DNA of 64,000 nucleotides from Weissella confusa (GTDB lineage: Bacteria; Bacillota; Bacilli; Lactobacillales; Lactobacillaceae). Of this stretch, positions 54,397 through 62,811 are shown one piece after another. How positions within the stretch are numbered: position 1 is the first letter of the stretch; each line of letters opens with the position of its first letter. Under the pieces are notes generated by a model, which saw only the letters and a program-made list of their open reading frames with translations, searched no databases and was not told where the DNA came from. The stretch lies in NCBI GenBank assembly GCA_041871065.1, contig CP168942.1, forward strand, positions 622,501 through 686,500. The letters are read 5' to 3'. Position numbers and translations under genes: made by a program.

Positions 54397-55422
54397 ATGT
54401 GGAAGAAAGTAGTAGCTATTTTGGTTGTCGTTGCGGCAGCTTTGGGATTGGCAGCCTGGGGCGTTGGTCCTAAGTCAATCGCCACAACTAATGACGGTAA
54501 CATCTCACAAGCTGATTATTACAAGAAGTTGAAGAACACGAGTGCTGGTCAACAACAATTGGCTAACATGATCATCGAGAAGGTTTTGGAAAAGAACTAC
54601 GGTGATAAGGTTTCTGAGAAGTCAGTTAGCTCACAATTCAACTCAGTTAAGAAGCAATACGGTGCACAATTCGCCTCAGCTTTGGCTAACAATGGTATGA
54701 CGGAAGATACGTTCCGCGACTCATTGCGCCTACAAGCTTTGGAGAAGCAAGCCGTTAAGTCAAACTCAAAGTTCTCTAACAAGGAATTGAAGGCGGCTTA
54801 CGACAGCTACACACCTGACGTGAACGTATCAGTTATCTTGGTTTCTTCAGAAGATGAAGCCAAGGATATCATCAAGCAATTGGATGAGGGTAAGAAGTTC
54901 GCGGACTTGGCCAAGGAGAAGTCAACGGATTCTTCTACTAAGGACAAGGGTGGAAAGATGGAAGCCTTCGACTCAACTAACACAACGCTTGAAGACGACT
55001 TCAAGACAGCTGCGTTTGGTTTGAAGAAGGGTGAATACACGAAGAACCCAGTTAAGTCATCAACTTACTCAGGTTACTTTGTCATCAAGATGGATTCACG
55101 TGATGAAAAGAAGCCATTCAAGGACATGAAGTCAAAGATGACTGATATCTTGGTTGAACAAGAAATGTCAGATTCAACGAAGGTTCAAGCTGTGATTGGA
55201 AACGAATTGGCTAAGGCCGACGTTAACATCAAGGATTCAGACTTGAAGAACGTTTTGTCAACGTACACGCAAGCCGCTGCGATGGAAAAGACAAACAAGT
55301 CTGACAAGTCATCATCAAAGTCTTCATCTTCAGAAGCTAGCTCATCAGAGTCATCAAATTCTTCTGAGTCAAACTCATCATCAGAATCTTCTTCCTCAGA
55401 AGAGAGTTCATCAGCTGAGTAA
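54397..55422 (+). CDS. prsA: Foldase PrsA-like peptidyl-prolyl isomerase
   Basis: A 341-aa exported chaperone. After an N-terminal hydrophobic segment (VVAILVVVAAALGLAAWGVG) comes a SurA-like helical region (about residues 30-140) and a parvulin domain (about 145-240: VSVILVSSEDEAKDIIKQL, GGKMEAFDS, YSGYFVIKM). PrsA is normally a lipoprotein, but no Cys follows the signal here, so it is anchored by the uncleaved segment or released. The last 50 residues are an extreme Ser/Glu-rich tail. AAAGAGGGC precedes ATG 54397. Confidence 0.9.
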   Translation: MWKKVVAILVVVAAALGLAAWGVGPKSIATTNDGNISQADYYKKLKNTSAGQQQLANMIIEKVLEKNYGDKVSEKSVSSQFNSVKKQYGAQFASALANNGMTEDTFRDSLRLQALEKQAVKSNSKFSNKELKAAYDSYTPDVNVSVILVSSEDEAKDIIKQLDEGKKFADLAKEKSTDSSTKDKGGKMEAFDSTNTTLEDDFKTAAFGLKKGEYTKNPVKSSTYSGYFVIKMDSRDEKKPFKDMKSKMTDILVEQEMSDSTKVQAVIGNELAKADVNIKDSDLKNVLSTYTQAAAMEKTNKSDKSSSKSSSSEASSSESSNSSESNSSSESSSSEESSSAE

Positions 55423-55439
55423 TAAATATAGTTAATAGA

Positions 55440-55482
55440 AAAAAGCTTTTGCAGATCATTTTCGATTTGCAAGGGCTTTTTT
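55440..55482 (+). terminator. Terminator of prsA
   Basis: AAAAGCTTTTGCA pairs with TGCAAGGGCTTTT (two G-U pairs), followed by TTTTG. Confidence 0.85.
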
Positions 55483-55496
55483 GTATTCAATATTAA

Positions 55497-57025
55497 GGTT
55501 CAAAGTCAAATGGTACTGATGAACGTATAAATTGAATATTTGAGCCTAGCTACGCCGCTGAACTTTCGAGTTCGGCGGTTTTTGCTTTGTAGTTCATCGA
55601 GTAGAAGCTGTTCTTGAATGAGATGAGAATGCGCAATCGGAAGTTCTTGAAGCTACGGAAGCCGTAGGCGACGGGCTTGATAGCCTTAATTTTGTTATTG
55701 GCTCCTTCAACTGGACCGTTGGAATAACCGTAGATGAAGCTGTTGAGAATTTCTTCACGATGTCTACGAAGCGTGCGACGTGCGTGTTTCATTTGGCCAG
55801 CTAGGTGCTGGTACTGGGCATCGTTCTTATCTGGAAATAGCGCTGCGTCTAAGTAATCTGGTTCGAGCGTGACACGGCGAATATAATTTCTTGGTAGAAA
55901 TTATAGGAATCGCGAAGTTCATCGGAAAGTTGAAGTAGTCGCTCGACTACTTCTTGATCGGTTAGGTAGCTGTATTGGAAGTTGATTCGCTTCTTACATG
56001 CAGTGAAATCGAGGTCTGTTTCCTTCTTCATTAGTAATTTCCAGAAACGCTTTAGTTGTCGATATTCTCGACTGTCACTGCCGTATTTTTTCATGGTTTG
56101 AATTCTAATTTGATTCAAGGCACGATAAGCTTGGGTGACTACGTGGAACCGGTCTGCGATAATTTTTGCGTTAGGGAATAATGCCTTAATCATCTTTCGA
56201 TATGGCGTGAACAGGTCAATCGTGATGGTTTGTACACCACGGCGAGCTTCCACACTGTATTGTTCGAAGTACGCAGCTAATGCACCGTCACCACGATTCC
56301 GCATGACATCTAGTACTCGATGCATGGTCGAGTCGATGAGAATCATACTCATACCACTTTCTGAGAACTTACCTGATTTGAAATCGTCGAATGCAATATG
56401 CTTTGGCAGGTAGTGGAAATTAGTTTTGTTGTAGCTAAATAAACCATCAGCTTGGCGCATAACGGTGTGAGTTGAGATGTTATTATCCATTGCGATATGT
56501 TTTTGACTGACGTTTTCACTGAGTTCCATCGCTGCAGTCTGCTTCACTTTACGCATAATATGGTCGCCGGGTTTAACGTCATTAAACTCTGAGATGGCTG
56601 TGTGCCCACAGTTCGCACAGATATACTTCTGCTTTCGGATTTCGAAGTAATTGAAGTGGAAGCCACTGCGAGGGCCAACGTGCCGAACCAGTTTTGTGCC
56701 GTTGTGATCAATGTGAACCCGCATTGATCACAACGACGATGATAGGTGAGTTTAAAGTGCCAAACGGTAACGGTCTGTCCTTTAATAACCTCTTCGTGAA
56801 ATTGTTCTGGCTGTGTATCGTCGAATTCGATATTTAAGTCTGTTATTCCAAGCAGTTTTTTGATACTCTTATCCATGGATATTCTTTTCCTTTCTAGGGG
56901 GAAACGTCTTTGGCAGTTCAGGGCTCAAGCTGAACTGCCTTTTATTTTGTACCAGAATAATTAAAAAAGGTACCGATATGACGTTTCAAAATGAAATGTC
57001 TATCAGTACCAAAAATTGTAGAACC
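55497..57025. mobile_element. ISL3-family insertion sequence (IS1165-like), inactive
   Basis: The 1529-bp element is bounded by imperfect inverted repeats: GGTTC, ten variable bases, then GGTACTGAT at the left (55497 on) and the same arrangement in reverse at the right (ending 57025). Size and transposase type match IS1165 relatives from Leuconostocaceae. No 8-base target duplication is seen (left flank AATATTAA, right flank CTTTCTTT), so the insertion is old or rearranged. A hairpin GGCAGTTCAG/CTGAACTGCC (56912-56939) precedes the transposase and may block read-through. Confidence 0.85.
55550..56876 (-). pseudogene. ISL3-family transposase, broken by two frameshifts
   Basis: Three consecutive minus-strand pieces make one transposase of about 440 aa. 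The first (from ATG 56876) has MDKSIKKLLGITDLNIEF and the zinc-finger start YHRRCDQCG, and loses frame near 56715. The second (56724-55849) has ICANCGHTA, HIAFDDFKSGK, RRGVQTITIDLFTPYRKMIK and IIADRFHVV, with the DDE Asp residues. The frame breaks again near 55860, and the last piece carries YSNGPVEGANNKIKAIKPVA with the catalytic Glu. Intact domains with frameshifts mean recent inactivation. Confidence 0.9.
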
Positions 57026-57099
57026 CTTTCTTTTGTTCTAGTATTTTTACGAGAAGACACGAGTTAGAAGAAATACTCCCTAGAAACAAGAAAATCATA

Positions 57100-57134
57100 G
57101 GCCACTTGGCCAAGCTTGGCTTCAGTGGCTTTTA
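57100..57134 (+). terminator. Orphan terminator right of the insertion sequence
   Basis: GCCACT pairs with AGTGGC around an inner palindrome GCCAAGCTTGGC, followed by TTTT. No gene ends before it now; the gene it served was probably lost when the insertion sequence arrived. The rest of 57026-57172 holds nothing else recognisable. Confidence 0.65.
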
Positions 57135-57172
57135 TTATGGAAAAAATTACAGTTAATATGTTGAGGCGGAAA

Positions 57173-58239
57173 ATGAAGAGAAATTTTGGGATTGATTTGG
57201 CGAAAATTTTCGCGATGTTTGGCGTTATGTTACTTCACAATTTAGAACAAGGGGGCTATTATTTGATAAAAATATAACTAATTATCAGTTTGTCTCTTTA
57301 TGGACAATTGAAAATATTGTCATAATTGCGGTTAATATCTTTGCGATGACAACCGGATATTTAATGAATGACAAAAAAATCAAGTATCTCAGAGTGTGGG
57401 ATGTAATAGTTCAAACGAGTTTTTGGGCCCCTGTAATGGCCGCAATAGTATTTGTGTTTGGTGGCTTTGATTTGTCGGTTAAGTTATTAGTGGAGTCAAT
57501 ATTCCCAGTGCTGTTAGGGAGATACTGGTACGTAACAGCCTACATAGTTATGATGATTGTGGCTCCGTTTATTAATTTGGGTTTCCAAAGGTTACCACAG
57601 TTAACAATCAAGAAAATATTGGCATTATTAGTTATTCTATCTGTATCAGTTGGATTTTTGGGCAAAATGTTTTTGGAATCAGGTTATTCAGCCGGATGGC
57701 TAATTACGATGTACGCTGTTGGTGGATATATTAAAAAATTTACTTCGACATCTAGCTTTAATACCTACAAATTACTTTTGGTATGGGTAACCATGGCTTT
57801 AATTTCGTCAATTGGAGAGTTTGGATCTCACTTGATTGGTAATGTTGGATTAAAGCACTTTATTAGTTATGTTTCGCCCATTGTAGTGGTAGAAAGCTTA
57901 TCTGCATTTATATTATTTGTTAAATTGGAAGTTCGAAACCACCTATTTAAACAAGTTATATCTCGTATTTCCCCATTAACCTTTGGGGCATATTTGATTA
58001 ATGGATCAGTTTTCTATGAATTTTTGGCTAATAAAAATGTGTGGATGATGAATTATAATGTTGGTTTAACGATAGCTAAATTGTTGGCCTTCACAGTTCT
58101 TATGTACATTGTTTTTTTAATTATGGAATACGCAAGGAATAAGTTGTTCGCTCTCCTACACGTTAATGATTTGATGATGAAAGTGTATGATGGAGTCATG
58201 TTGATGTTTGGTAAAACTTTAAGTCGGTTCGTCGTCTGA
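57173..58239 (+). pseudogene. Acyltransferase 3 family protein, frameshifted in a G tract
   Basis: A membrane acyltransferase of the OafA/WecH type (about 355 aa if whole), which would acetylate a surface polysaccharide. It starts MKRNFGIDLAKIFAMFGVML with the catalytic-type His in LLHNLEQGG, then shifts frame in GGGGG at 57251-57255; a sixth G would restore EQGGLLFDKNITNYQ and the remaining frame (57346-58239) with MTTGYLMND, GRYWYVTAYIVMM and FGAYLINGS. About ten membrane segments. The gene is clearly richer in A and T than its neighbours and lies next to an insertion sequence, so it was probably acquired. GAGGCGGAAA precedes ATG 57173. Confidence 0.85.
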
Positions 58240-58294
58240 TTTTAAAACGGATGGTAGTGATGACTGGTAAAATTTAATATTTTGGATTTTACGT

Positions 58295-58334
58295 AGGCAG
58301 CTGATTTCACATTGTTGAAATTGGCTGCCTTTTG
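58295..58334 (+). terminator. Terminator of the acyltransferase gene
   Basis: AGGCAGC pairs with GCTGCCT, with TTTCA/TGAAA inside, followed by TTTT. The stretch between this and 58442 holds nothing recognisable. Confidence 0.8.
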
Positions 58335-58441
58335 CGTATAGGTAGGTTGCACGCAGAAAGAGAATGCACAGAATTTAAAAATTCTGGGTACAGGCGTTGT
58401 GCGTTTGAAGCCGTAGTTTTTTTAATTTTTATGCCAAGAAG

Positions 58442-58489
58442 AAAAAAGGTACTGCCATTTAATCGTGTGGACGAATAAATGGCAGTACC
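58442..58489 (-). terminator. Terminator of the LCP gene
   Basis: On the minus strand GGTACTGCCATTTA pairs perfectly with TAAATGGCAGTACC, followed by TTTTTT. Confidence 0.9.
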
Positions 58490-58523
58490 AAATTTAAAAC
58501 AGGTATTTAATTAAACTGATAGA

Positions 58524-59414
58524 TTACTTACCCGCATTCACAATCTCATTATGAACACGCATAATTTCGTCTTGAGACATCTCTTGGTAAGAAACGCCAT
58601 CAATCATCACGCCGGTACCAGTCATTTGGTCACGGTTGATTGTTTCACCTGCATCACGGTACTTGGTAGCCAAGTTACGCATTGAAGTCAGTGAAATGTT
58701 TGAACGAACGTTATCTGAAACAGCATCAAGGAAGTCGTTGTTCAGCGCTGACTTTGGATCAGCCTTCAACTTGTTCATAACAGCTTCGATGACCAATTGT
58801 TGACGAATTTGACGACCGTAGTCACCACGTGGATCATCATAACGCATGCGAGAGAATGCCAATGCTTCCGTACCATTCATTGTGACATCTTGGTTTTCAG
58901 TAAATGAGTATCCTTCATATGAGAAGGTTAGGGGAGGTTTAACAGTCACGCCACCAACGGCATCAACTAATTGCTCCATCCCCTTCATATTGACCAATAA
59001 ATACCCATCAAGCTTAATATCAAGCAATTGCTCAACTGTCGTCATGGCTTGCTTGGCGTCCCCAAGTGCGTATGCAGCGTTCAACTTTTCAGTCATACCA
59101 TAAATGGTAATCTTAGTATCACGTTGCAAAGAAACCATTGTCGTCGTCTTCGTATTAGGGTTAACCGTCATTACCATCATGGTATCTGTACGACCCTTTT
59201 CCGTGCGACCCAACGCACCAGTGTCAGTTCCTAACAAGAGATAGGAAACTGGTTTACCAGCGGACGTTTTTGTATCTGAGGCCTTGCTCAATGAGCTATC
59301 CATCGAGTGAATCTTCGAAGTCGTGTTGTGTAGCGCAAATGCAGCGACGCCACCACCAATCACAATCAGGGTAACAGCGATACCCAAAATCCAAAGTAAC
59401 ACCTTTTTAATCAT
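58524..59414 (-). CDS. LytR-CpsA-Psr (LCP) family protein
   Basis: A 296-aa membrane-anchored enzyme that attaches wall teichoic acid or capsular polymers to peptidoglycan. One N-terminal membrane segment (LLWILGIAVTLIVIGGGVAA) is followed by the LCP domain: LLLGTDTGALGRTEKGRTDTM (family Asp/Arg core, split as LLLGTDTG and GRTEKGRTDTM), TMVSLQRDTKI and FSRMRYDDPRGDYGRQIRQQ, whose Arg residues bind the polyprenyl pyrophosphate. Divergent from the CpsB-type phosphatase gene, fitting a shared role in surface-polymer control. Confidence 0.93.
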   Translation of the reverse strand: MIKKVLLWILGIAVTLIVIGGGVAAFALHNTTSKIHSMDSSLSKASDTKTSAGKPVSYLLLGTDTGALGRTEKGRTDTMMVMTVNPNTKTTTMVSLQRDTKITIYGMTEKLNAAYALGDAKQAMTTVEQLLDIKLDGYLLVNMKGMEQLVDAVGGVTVKPPLTFSYEGYSFTENQDVTMNGTEALAFSRMRYDDPRGDYGRQIRQQLVIEAVMNKLKADPKSALNNDFLDAVSDNVRSNISLTSMRNLATKYRDAGETINRDQMTGTGVMIDGVSYQEMSQDEIMRVHNEIVNAGK

Positions 59415-59446
59415 GGGAAAAACTCCTTAAAATGTATTCAAATCAT

Positions 59447-59477
59447 GAATAATTATATAACAATCCGTGAATAATTA
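59447..59477. promoter_or_regulatory. Direct repeats in the divergent LCP/CpsB promoter region
   Basis: GAATAATTA occurs at 59447-59455 and 59469-59477, exactly 22 bases apart (two helical turns), between the divergent genes. TATAAT on the minus strand lies between them. A regulator binding both copies could control both genes. Confidence 0.45.
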
Positions 59478-59518
59478 GGGTATAGTTAAAGAAAGAGAAA
59501 AGGTTTAAGGAGACGAAT

Positions 59519-60286
59519 ATGATTGACATTCACAGTCACTTATTACCAGGCATTGACGACGGTTCAGAGAACCTTAACGTTTCGTTGCAGATGGCACGTG
59601 ATGCGGTGGCAGATGGTGTGACACACGCACTTATGACACCACACCATATGAACGGACGTTACGTTAATCATGCGTCAGATGTGATTAAGCTAACGGCTGA
59701 TTTTCAAGCTGAATTGAACAATGCGAATATTCCATTGACGGTTTTTCCATCGCAAGAAGTTCGCATCAATGGTGGCTTATTGTCAGCGTTGGATGACGGC
59801 GACATTCTCACAACAGATGAGCAGGGAACTTACATCTTAATCGAATTCCCATCAGATGATGTACCAGCATTTACGATGGACATGTTGTTCCAAATCCAAC
59901 AACGCGGTTTGGTGCCAATCATTGTGCACCCAGAACGTAATACGCGTCTAATGAAGGAACCACAATTGTTGTATGACATGGTGTCACGCGGGGCATATGC
60001 ACAAGTGACCGCTAGTTCATATGTTGGGACATTTGGTAAAGCAGTGACAGCCTTTAGTGAAGATATTATCGCTAATGGGTTGGCACACTTGTTTGCATCA
60101 GATGCACACCATATTCCAGGTCGCAAATATGAAATAACAGCTGCATTCGATAAACTAAAAGCAGCATATGGTTCTGACCTAGCAAAGCAATTTGATGATA
60201 ACGCCAAGGCTTTGGTCAACGGTGAGCGTTTATCTCGTCAGCACCAAACGCCAATTAAGAAAAAGCGTTTCTTTTCAGCATACTAA
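59519..60286 (+). CDS. CpsB/CapC family tyrosine-protein phosphatase
   Basis: A 255-aa PHP-fold metal-dependent phosphatase that dephosphorylates tyrosine kinases controlling capsule and exopolysaccharide synthesis. Metal-binding motifs: IDIHSHLLPGIDDGS at the start, MTPHHMNG (about residue 40), EVRIN (about 80), IVHPERNTRL (about 138) and FASDAHHIPGR (about 194). AAGGAGACGAAT precedes ATG 59519. No capsule operon follows within the window, so its kinase partner is elsewhere. Confidence 0.93.
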   Translation: MIDIHSHLLPGIDDGSENLNVSLQMARDAVADGVTHALMTPHHMNGRYVNHASDVIKLTADFQAELNNANIPLTVFPSQEVRINGGLLSALDDGDILTTDEQGTYILIEFPSDDVPAFTMDMLFQIQQRGLVPIIVHPERNTRLMKEPQLLYDMVSRGAYAQVTASSYVGTFGKAVTAFSEDIIANGLAHLFASDAHHIPGRKYEITAAFDKLKAAYGSDLAKQFDDNAKALVNGERLSRQHQTPIKKKRFFSAY

Positions 60287-60287
60287 A

Positions 60288-60328
60288 AAATGGGCAACGA
60301 CTCTAGTGTGATAGAATCGTTGCCCATT
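60288..60328. terminator. Hairpin after the CpsB gene
   Basis: AATGGGCAACGA pairs perfectly with TCGTTGCCCATT, preceded by AAAAA. The upstream A-tract makes it a better terminator for the minus-strand small gene that ends at 60336. Confidence 0.75.
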
Positions 60329-60335
60329 GTTATTA

Positions 60336-60449
60336 TTATTTGTTTGAATCTCGTCGATCAGCGTTAGCACCAGCAACAAAAAGTGCCATGCCCACAACAC
60401 CAACGCAACCGCCTAAAATGAAGGCGATTAGCAAGCCAAGTATATACAT
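60336..60449 (-). CDS. DUF3789-like small membrane protein (37 aa)
   Basis: A 37-aa product with one membrane segment rich in Gly (LGLLIAFILGGCVGVVGMAL) and a short charged tail (DRRDSNK), the pattern of DUF3789 proteins. ATG 60449 follows a G-rich GGGGG site on the minus strand. Function unknown. Two similar tiny frames lie just right on the plus strand. Confidence 0.6.
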   Translation of the reverse strand: MYILGLLIAFILGGCVGVVGMALFVAGANADRRDSNK

Positions 60450-60533
60450 TCCGGTACCCCCGTTAAGATTTAAGTTTAGCTGGAAAACCTGTTAAATGCA
60501 ACTTTCGAGCATGTCGTTTTCGTCCAAATAATG

Positions 60534-60552
60534 TTCATAAACCGTTCATAAA
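60534..60552 (+). promoter_or_regulatory. Direct repeat TTCATAAA in an intergenic promoter region
   Basis: TTCATAAA occurs at 60534-60541 and 60545-60552, 11 bases apart (one helical turn), about 50 bases before the plus-strand small genes. The spacing suits a response-regulator dimer. Low certainty. Confidence 0.3.
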
Positions 60553-60596
60553 TTGCGGTTACTATTAGTACATAGAGAAAAAGAGGAGGAAGCAAG

Positions 60597-60662
60597 ATGA
60601 TGATGTTGCTTTCATTTATGGCCGGCGGATTTATTGGCGTTATGGGACGCTGCTGGACGTAA
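60597..60662 (+). CDS. Tiny DUF3789-like frame, probably frameshifted
   Basis: GAGGAGGAAGC precedes ATG 60597. The frame encodes 21 aa starting MMMLLSFMAGGFIGVMG, resembling the start of DUF3789 proteins, then stops. A one-base shift after GVMG would continue as TLLDVRTNNLNE with a charged tail, so this may be a broken gene. Confidence 0.4.
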   Translation: MMMLLSFMAGGFIGVMGRCWT

Positions 60663-60699
60663 GAACTAATAATTTGAATGAATAGCTGAGGATAATGGC

Positions 60700-60783
60700 A
60701 TGGTTGTGTCTTTTGTACTGGGCAGTGCCATGGGCGCCGTTGGGATGGCGATTATGGCCATTGGTGCCCAATCTGAAAAGTAA
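60700..60783 (+). CDS. Tiny DUF3789-like membrane protein (27 aa)
   Basis: From ATG 60700 to TAA 60781-60783: a single Gly/Ala/Met-rich membrane segment (VVSFVLGSAMGAVGMAIMAIG) ending AQSEK, as in DUF3789 proteins. GAGG lies 9 bases upstream. A terminator follows directly, supporting a real transcript. Confidence 0.5.
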   Translation: MVVSFVLGSAMGAVGMAIMAIGAQSEK

Positions 60784-60795
60784 ATAATACGAACT

Positions 60796-60830
60796 AAGGA
60801 GCAAGCGATAACCGCTTGTTCCTTTTATTT
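60796..60830 (+). terminator. Terminator after the tiny DUF3789-like genes
   Basis: AAGGAGCAAGCG pairs with CGCTTGTTCCTT (one G-U pair) around ATAAC, followed by TTTTATTTT. Confidence 0.85.
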
Positions 60831-60938
60831 TGGTCAAAATTCAGATAAATAGTGCAAAAACATTCGTGAATAATGTACAATAATAAACGTAATTAAAGTT
60901 TTGTTCGTATTTTAAGACGATTTAATAAGGGGATAAAC

Positions 60939-62237
60939 ATGATTGATCGCTATGCACGACCTGAAATGCGCCATATTTGGTCATTGGAGAACCAATACCA
61001 ATCTTGGCTAGATGTAGAAATTGCTGTAACAGCCGGCTGGGTAGCTGAGGGGCACGTGCCGGCGGAAGATTTGGCAGCAATCCGTGCAAATGCAAAATTC
61101 GATGTTGATCGCATTGCAGATATTGAAGAGACGACGCGTCACGACATGGTTGCCTTTACGCGCAATGTGTCAGAGTCATTGGGGGATGAGCGTAAGTGGA
61201 TTCACTATGGTTTGACGTCAACTGACGTCGTAGACACTGCCCAAGCATTACGTCTACGCCAAGCAAACAACGTTATTAAGGCCGATTTGGCAGCATACAA
61301 GGATGTCTTGGCAACGTTGGCCCGTAAGTACAAGCACACCGTGATGATGGGCCGTACACACGGTGTTCACGCAGAACCAACGACGTTTGGGTTGAAGATG
61401 GCGCGCTTTTACCAAGCAGCTGTCCGCGACCTTGAGCGTTTTGAACGCGTCGCAGCGGCCGTTGAAACGGGAAAGTTGTCAGGGGCAGTTGGTACATTCG
61501 CCAATGTGCCACCAACTGTTGAAGAGGCAGCCATGGCTGAACTTGGCCTAACGCCACAAGCAATTGGCTCACAAGTGTTGCCACGTGACTTGCACGCTGA
61601 CTACGTGACGACGATTGCGGTTATCGGAACGACGTTGGAAGAAGTTGCCACTGAGATTCGCGGTTTGCAACGTTCAGAAATTCATGAGGTTGAAGAAGGC
61701 TTTAAGGGTGGTCAAAAGGGATCATCAGCAATGCCACACAAGCGTAACCCAATTGGTTCAGAGAACATCGTTGGCTTGTCACGCGTTTTGCGTGGTTATG
61801 CAGTTACTTCTATGGAAGATGTTGCTTTGTGGCATGAACGTGAAATCTCACACTCAAGTGCTGAACGTATTATTTTGCCTGATGCAACGACAGTTTTGGA
61901 TTACATGTTGCACCGTTTGACGGCAATTTTGGAGAACTTGCAAGTCTTCCCAGAAACAATGTTGGCTAACATGAAGCGTACGTATGGCTTGATTTACTCA
62001 CAACGTTTGCTCTTGAAGTTAGTGGATGCAGGAATGTCTCGTGAAGCAGCTTACGATACGGTTCAACCGTTGACGGCACGTTCATGGGATGAGCAACTCC
62101 AATTCCGTGATTTGGTAGATGCTGACGCAACAATCACCGAGAAGCTAACGAAGGATGAGATCGACGACGCCTTTGACTACAATTGGCACTTGAAGCACGT
62201 CGATGATATCTTTAAGCGTGTCGGACTAGCTGACTAA
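60939..62237 (+). CDS. purB: Adenylosuccinate lyase
   Basis: A 432-aa purine enzyme that splits SAICAR and adenylosuccinate, releasing fumarate. The lyase signature GSSAMPHKRNP (about residue 263) with the flexible catalytic loop is intact, as are GLTSTDVVDTAQALR and GRTHGVHAEPTTFG with the catalytic His. AAGGGGATAAAC precedes ATG 60939. TACAAT at 60876-60881 is a likely -10 box. It stands apart from other pur genes. Confidence 0.97.
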   Translation: MIDRYARPEMRHIWSLENQYQSWLDVEIAVTAGWVAEGHVPAEDLAAIRANAKFDVDRIADIEETTRHDMVAFTRNVSESLGDERKWIHYGLTSTDVVDTAQALRLRQANNVIKADLAAYKDVLATLARKYKHTVMMGRTHGVHAEPTTFGLKMARFYQAAVRDLERFERVAAAVETGKLSGAVGTFANVPPTVEEAAMAELGLTPQAIGSQVLPRDLHADYVTTIAVIGTTLEEVATEIRGLQRSEIHEVEEGFKGGQKGSSAMPHKRNPIGSENIVGLSRVLRGYAVTSMEDVALWHEREISHSSAERIILPDATTVLDYMLHRLTAILENLQVFPETMLANMKRTYGLIYSQRLLLKLVDAGMSREAAYDTVQPLTARSWDEQLQFRDLVDADATITEKLTKDEIDDAFDYNWHLKHVDDIFKRVGLAD

Positions 62238-62314
62238 GCTTGCCCGTTTGGCAGATGGCAAGCCACATGTTCCTTGTTATGATTAAAGCAATCAAACAAA
62301 GGGGGACGATTTAT

Positions 62315-62533
62315 ATGGCAATGTCAGATCACGTTAAGGGAAAGTACGACGAAGCAGCTGGGAAGACAAAGGAAGTAGTTGGATCAGCGACTGGAAATGA
62401 GCGCGTTGAAGCTGAAGGCAAGACGCAAAACCTTGCTGGTAAGGCCCGTGATGCAATGGGTGATATCAAGGAAAAGGCTGCCGATGCAGTTGAAGACTTG
62501 AAGGACAAGATGCACAAGGATTCTGATAAGTAG
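62315..62533 (+). CDS. CsbD family stress-response protein
   Basis: A 72-aa highly charged, helical protein of the CsbD family (general-stress proteins of unknown mechanism). DHVKGKYDEAAGKTKEVVGS is the family core, and NLAGKARDAMGDIKEKAADA is a second similar repeat. GGGGGACG precedes ATG 62315; upstream in-frame codons in the longer frame from 62240 lack a site. Own terminator. Confidence 0.9.
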   Translation: MAMSDHVKGKYDEAAGKTKEVVGSATGNERVEAEGKTQNLAGKARDAMGDIKEKAADAVEDLKDKMHKDSDK

Positions 62534-62541
62534 ACTAATCA

Positions 62542-62579
62542 AACAGGGATGATGGCAGCGAACATCATCCCTGTTTTTT
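62542..62579 (+). terminator. Terminator of the CsbD gene
   Basis: AACAGGGATGATG pairs with CATCATCCCTGTT, followed by TTTTT. Confidence 0.9.
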
Positions 62580-62649
62580 GTATACAAAAAGTAAGTTATT
62601 GCATAAATTTACTGTTTTTATGAATTAAATGAATAAGATATAACTTGTT

Positions 62650-62673
62650 AAAACGCCTAAATTTAGGCGTTTT
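62650..62673. terminator. Perfect palindrome before the fab promoter
   Basis: AAAACGCCTAAA is followed directly by its own reverse complement TTTAGGCGTTTT. It may act as a bidirectional terminator insulating the fab operon, or as a binding site. Confidence 0.5.
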
Positions 62674-62730
62674 CGACAACTGGAGTTTAGATAGTAAACG
62701 GGGTATACGTATATTTATTGCGAAAGTGTG

Positions 62731-62790
62731 TTGACATTTTGCTTAAAACAAAATATGATTTGAATATCGAATAGTTTGATGTTCGAAATA
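62731..62790 (+). promoter_or_regulatory. Promoter of the fab operon with FabT-like operator
   Basis: Consensus TTGACA (62731-62736) and TATGAT (62754-62759) with a 17-base spacer. TTTGAATATCGAAT (62759-62772) and GTTTGATGTTCGAAAT (62774-62789) are two imperfect palindromes of the TTTGA...TCAAA type bound by FabT, overlapping the transcription start. Autorepression by the FabT-like protein encoded downstream is expected. Confidence 0.75.
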
Positions 62791-62811
62791 CTTTTTGGAA
62801 GGAGTGAGACT

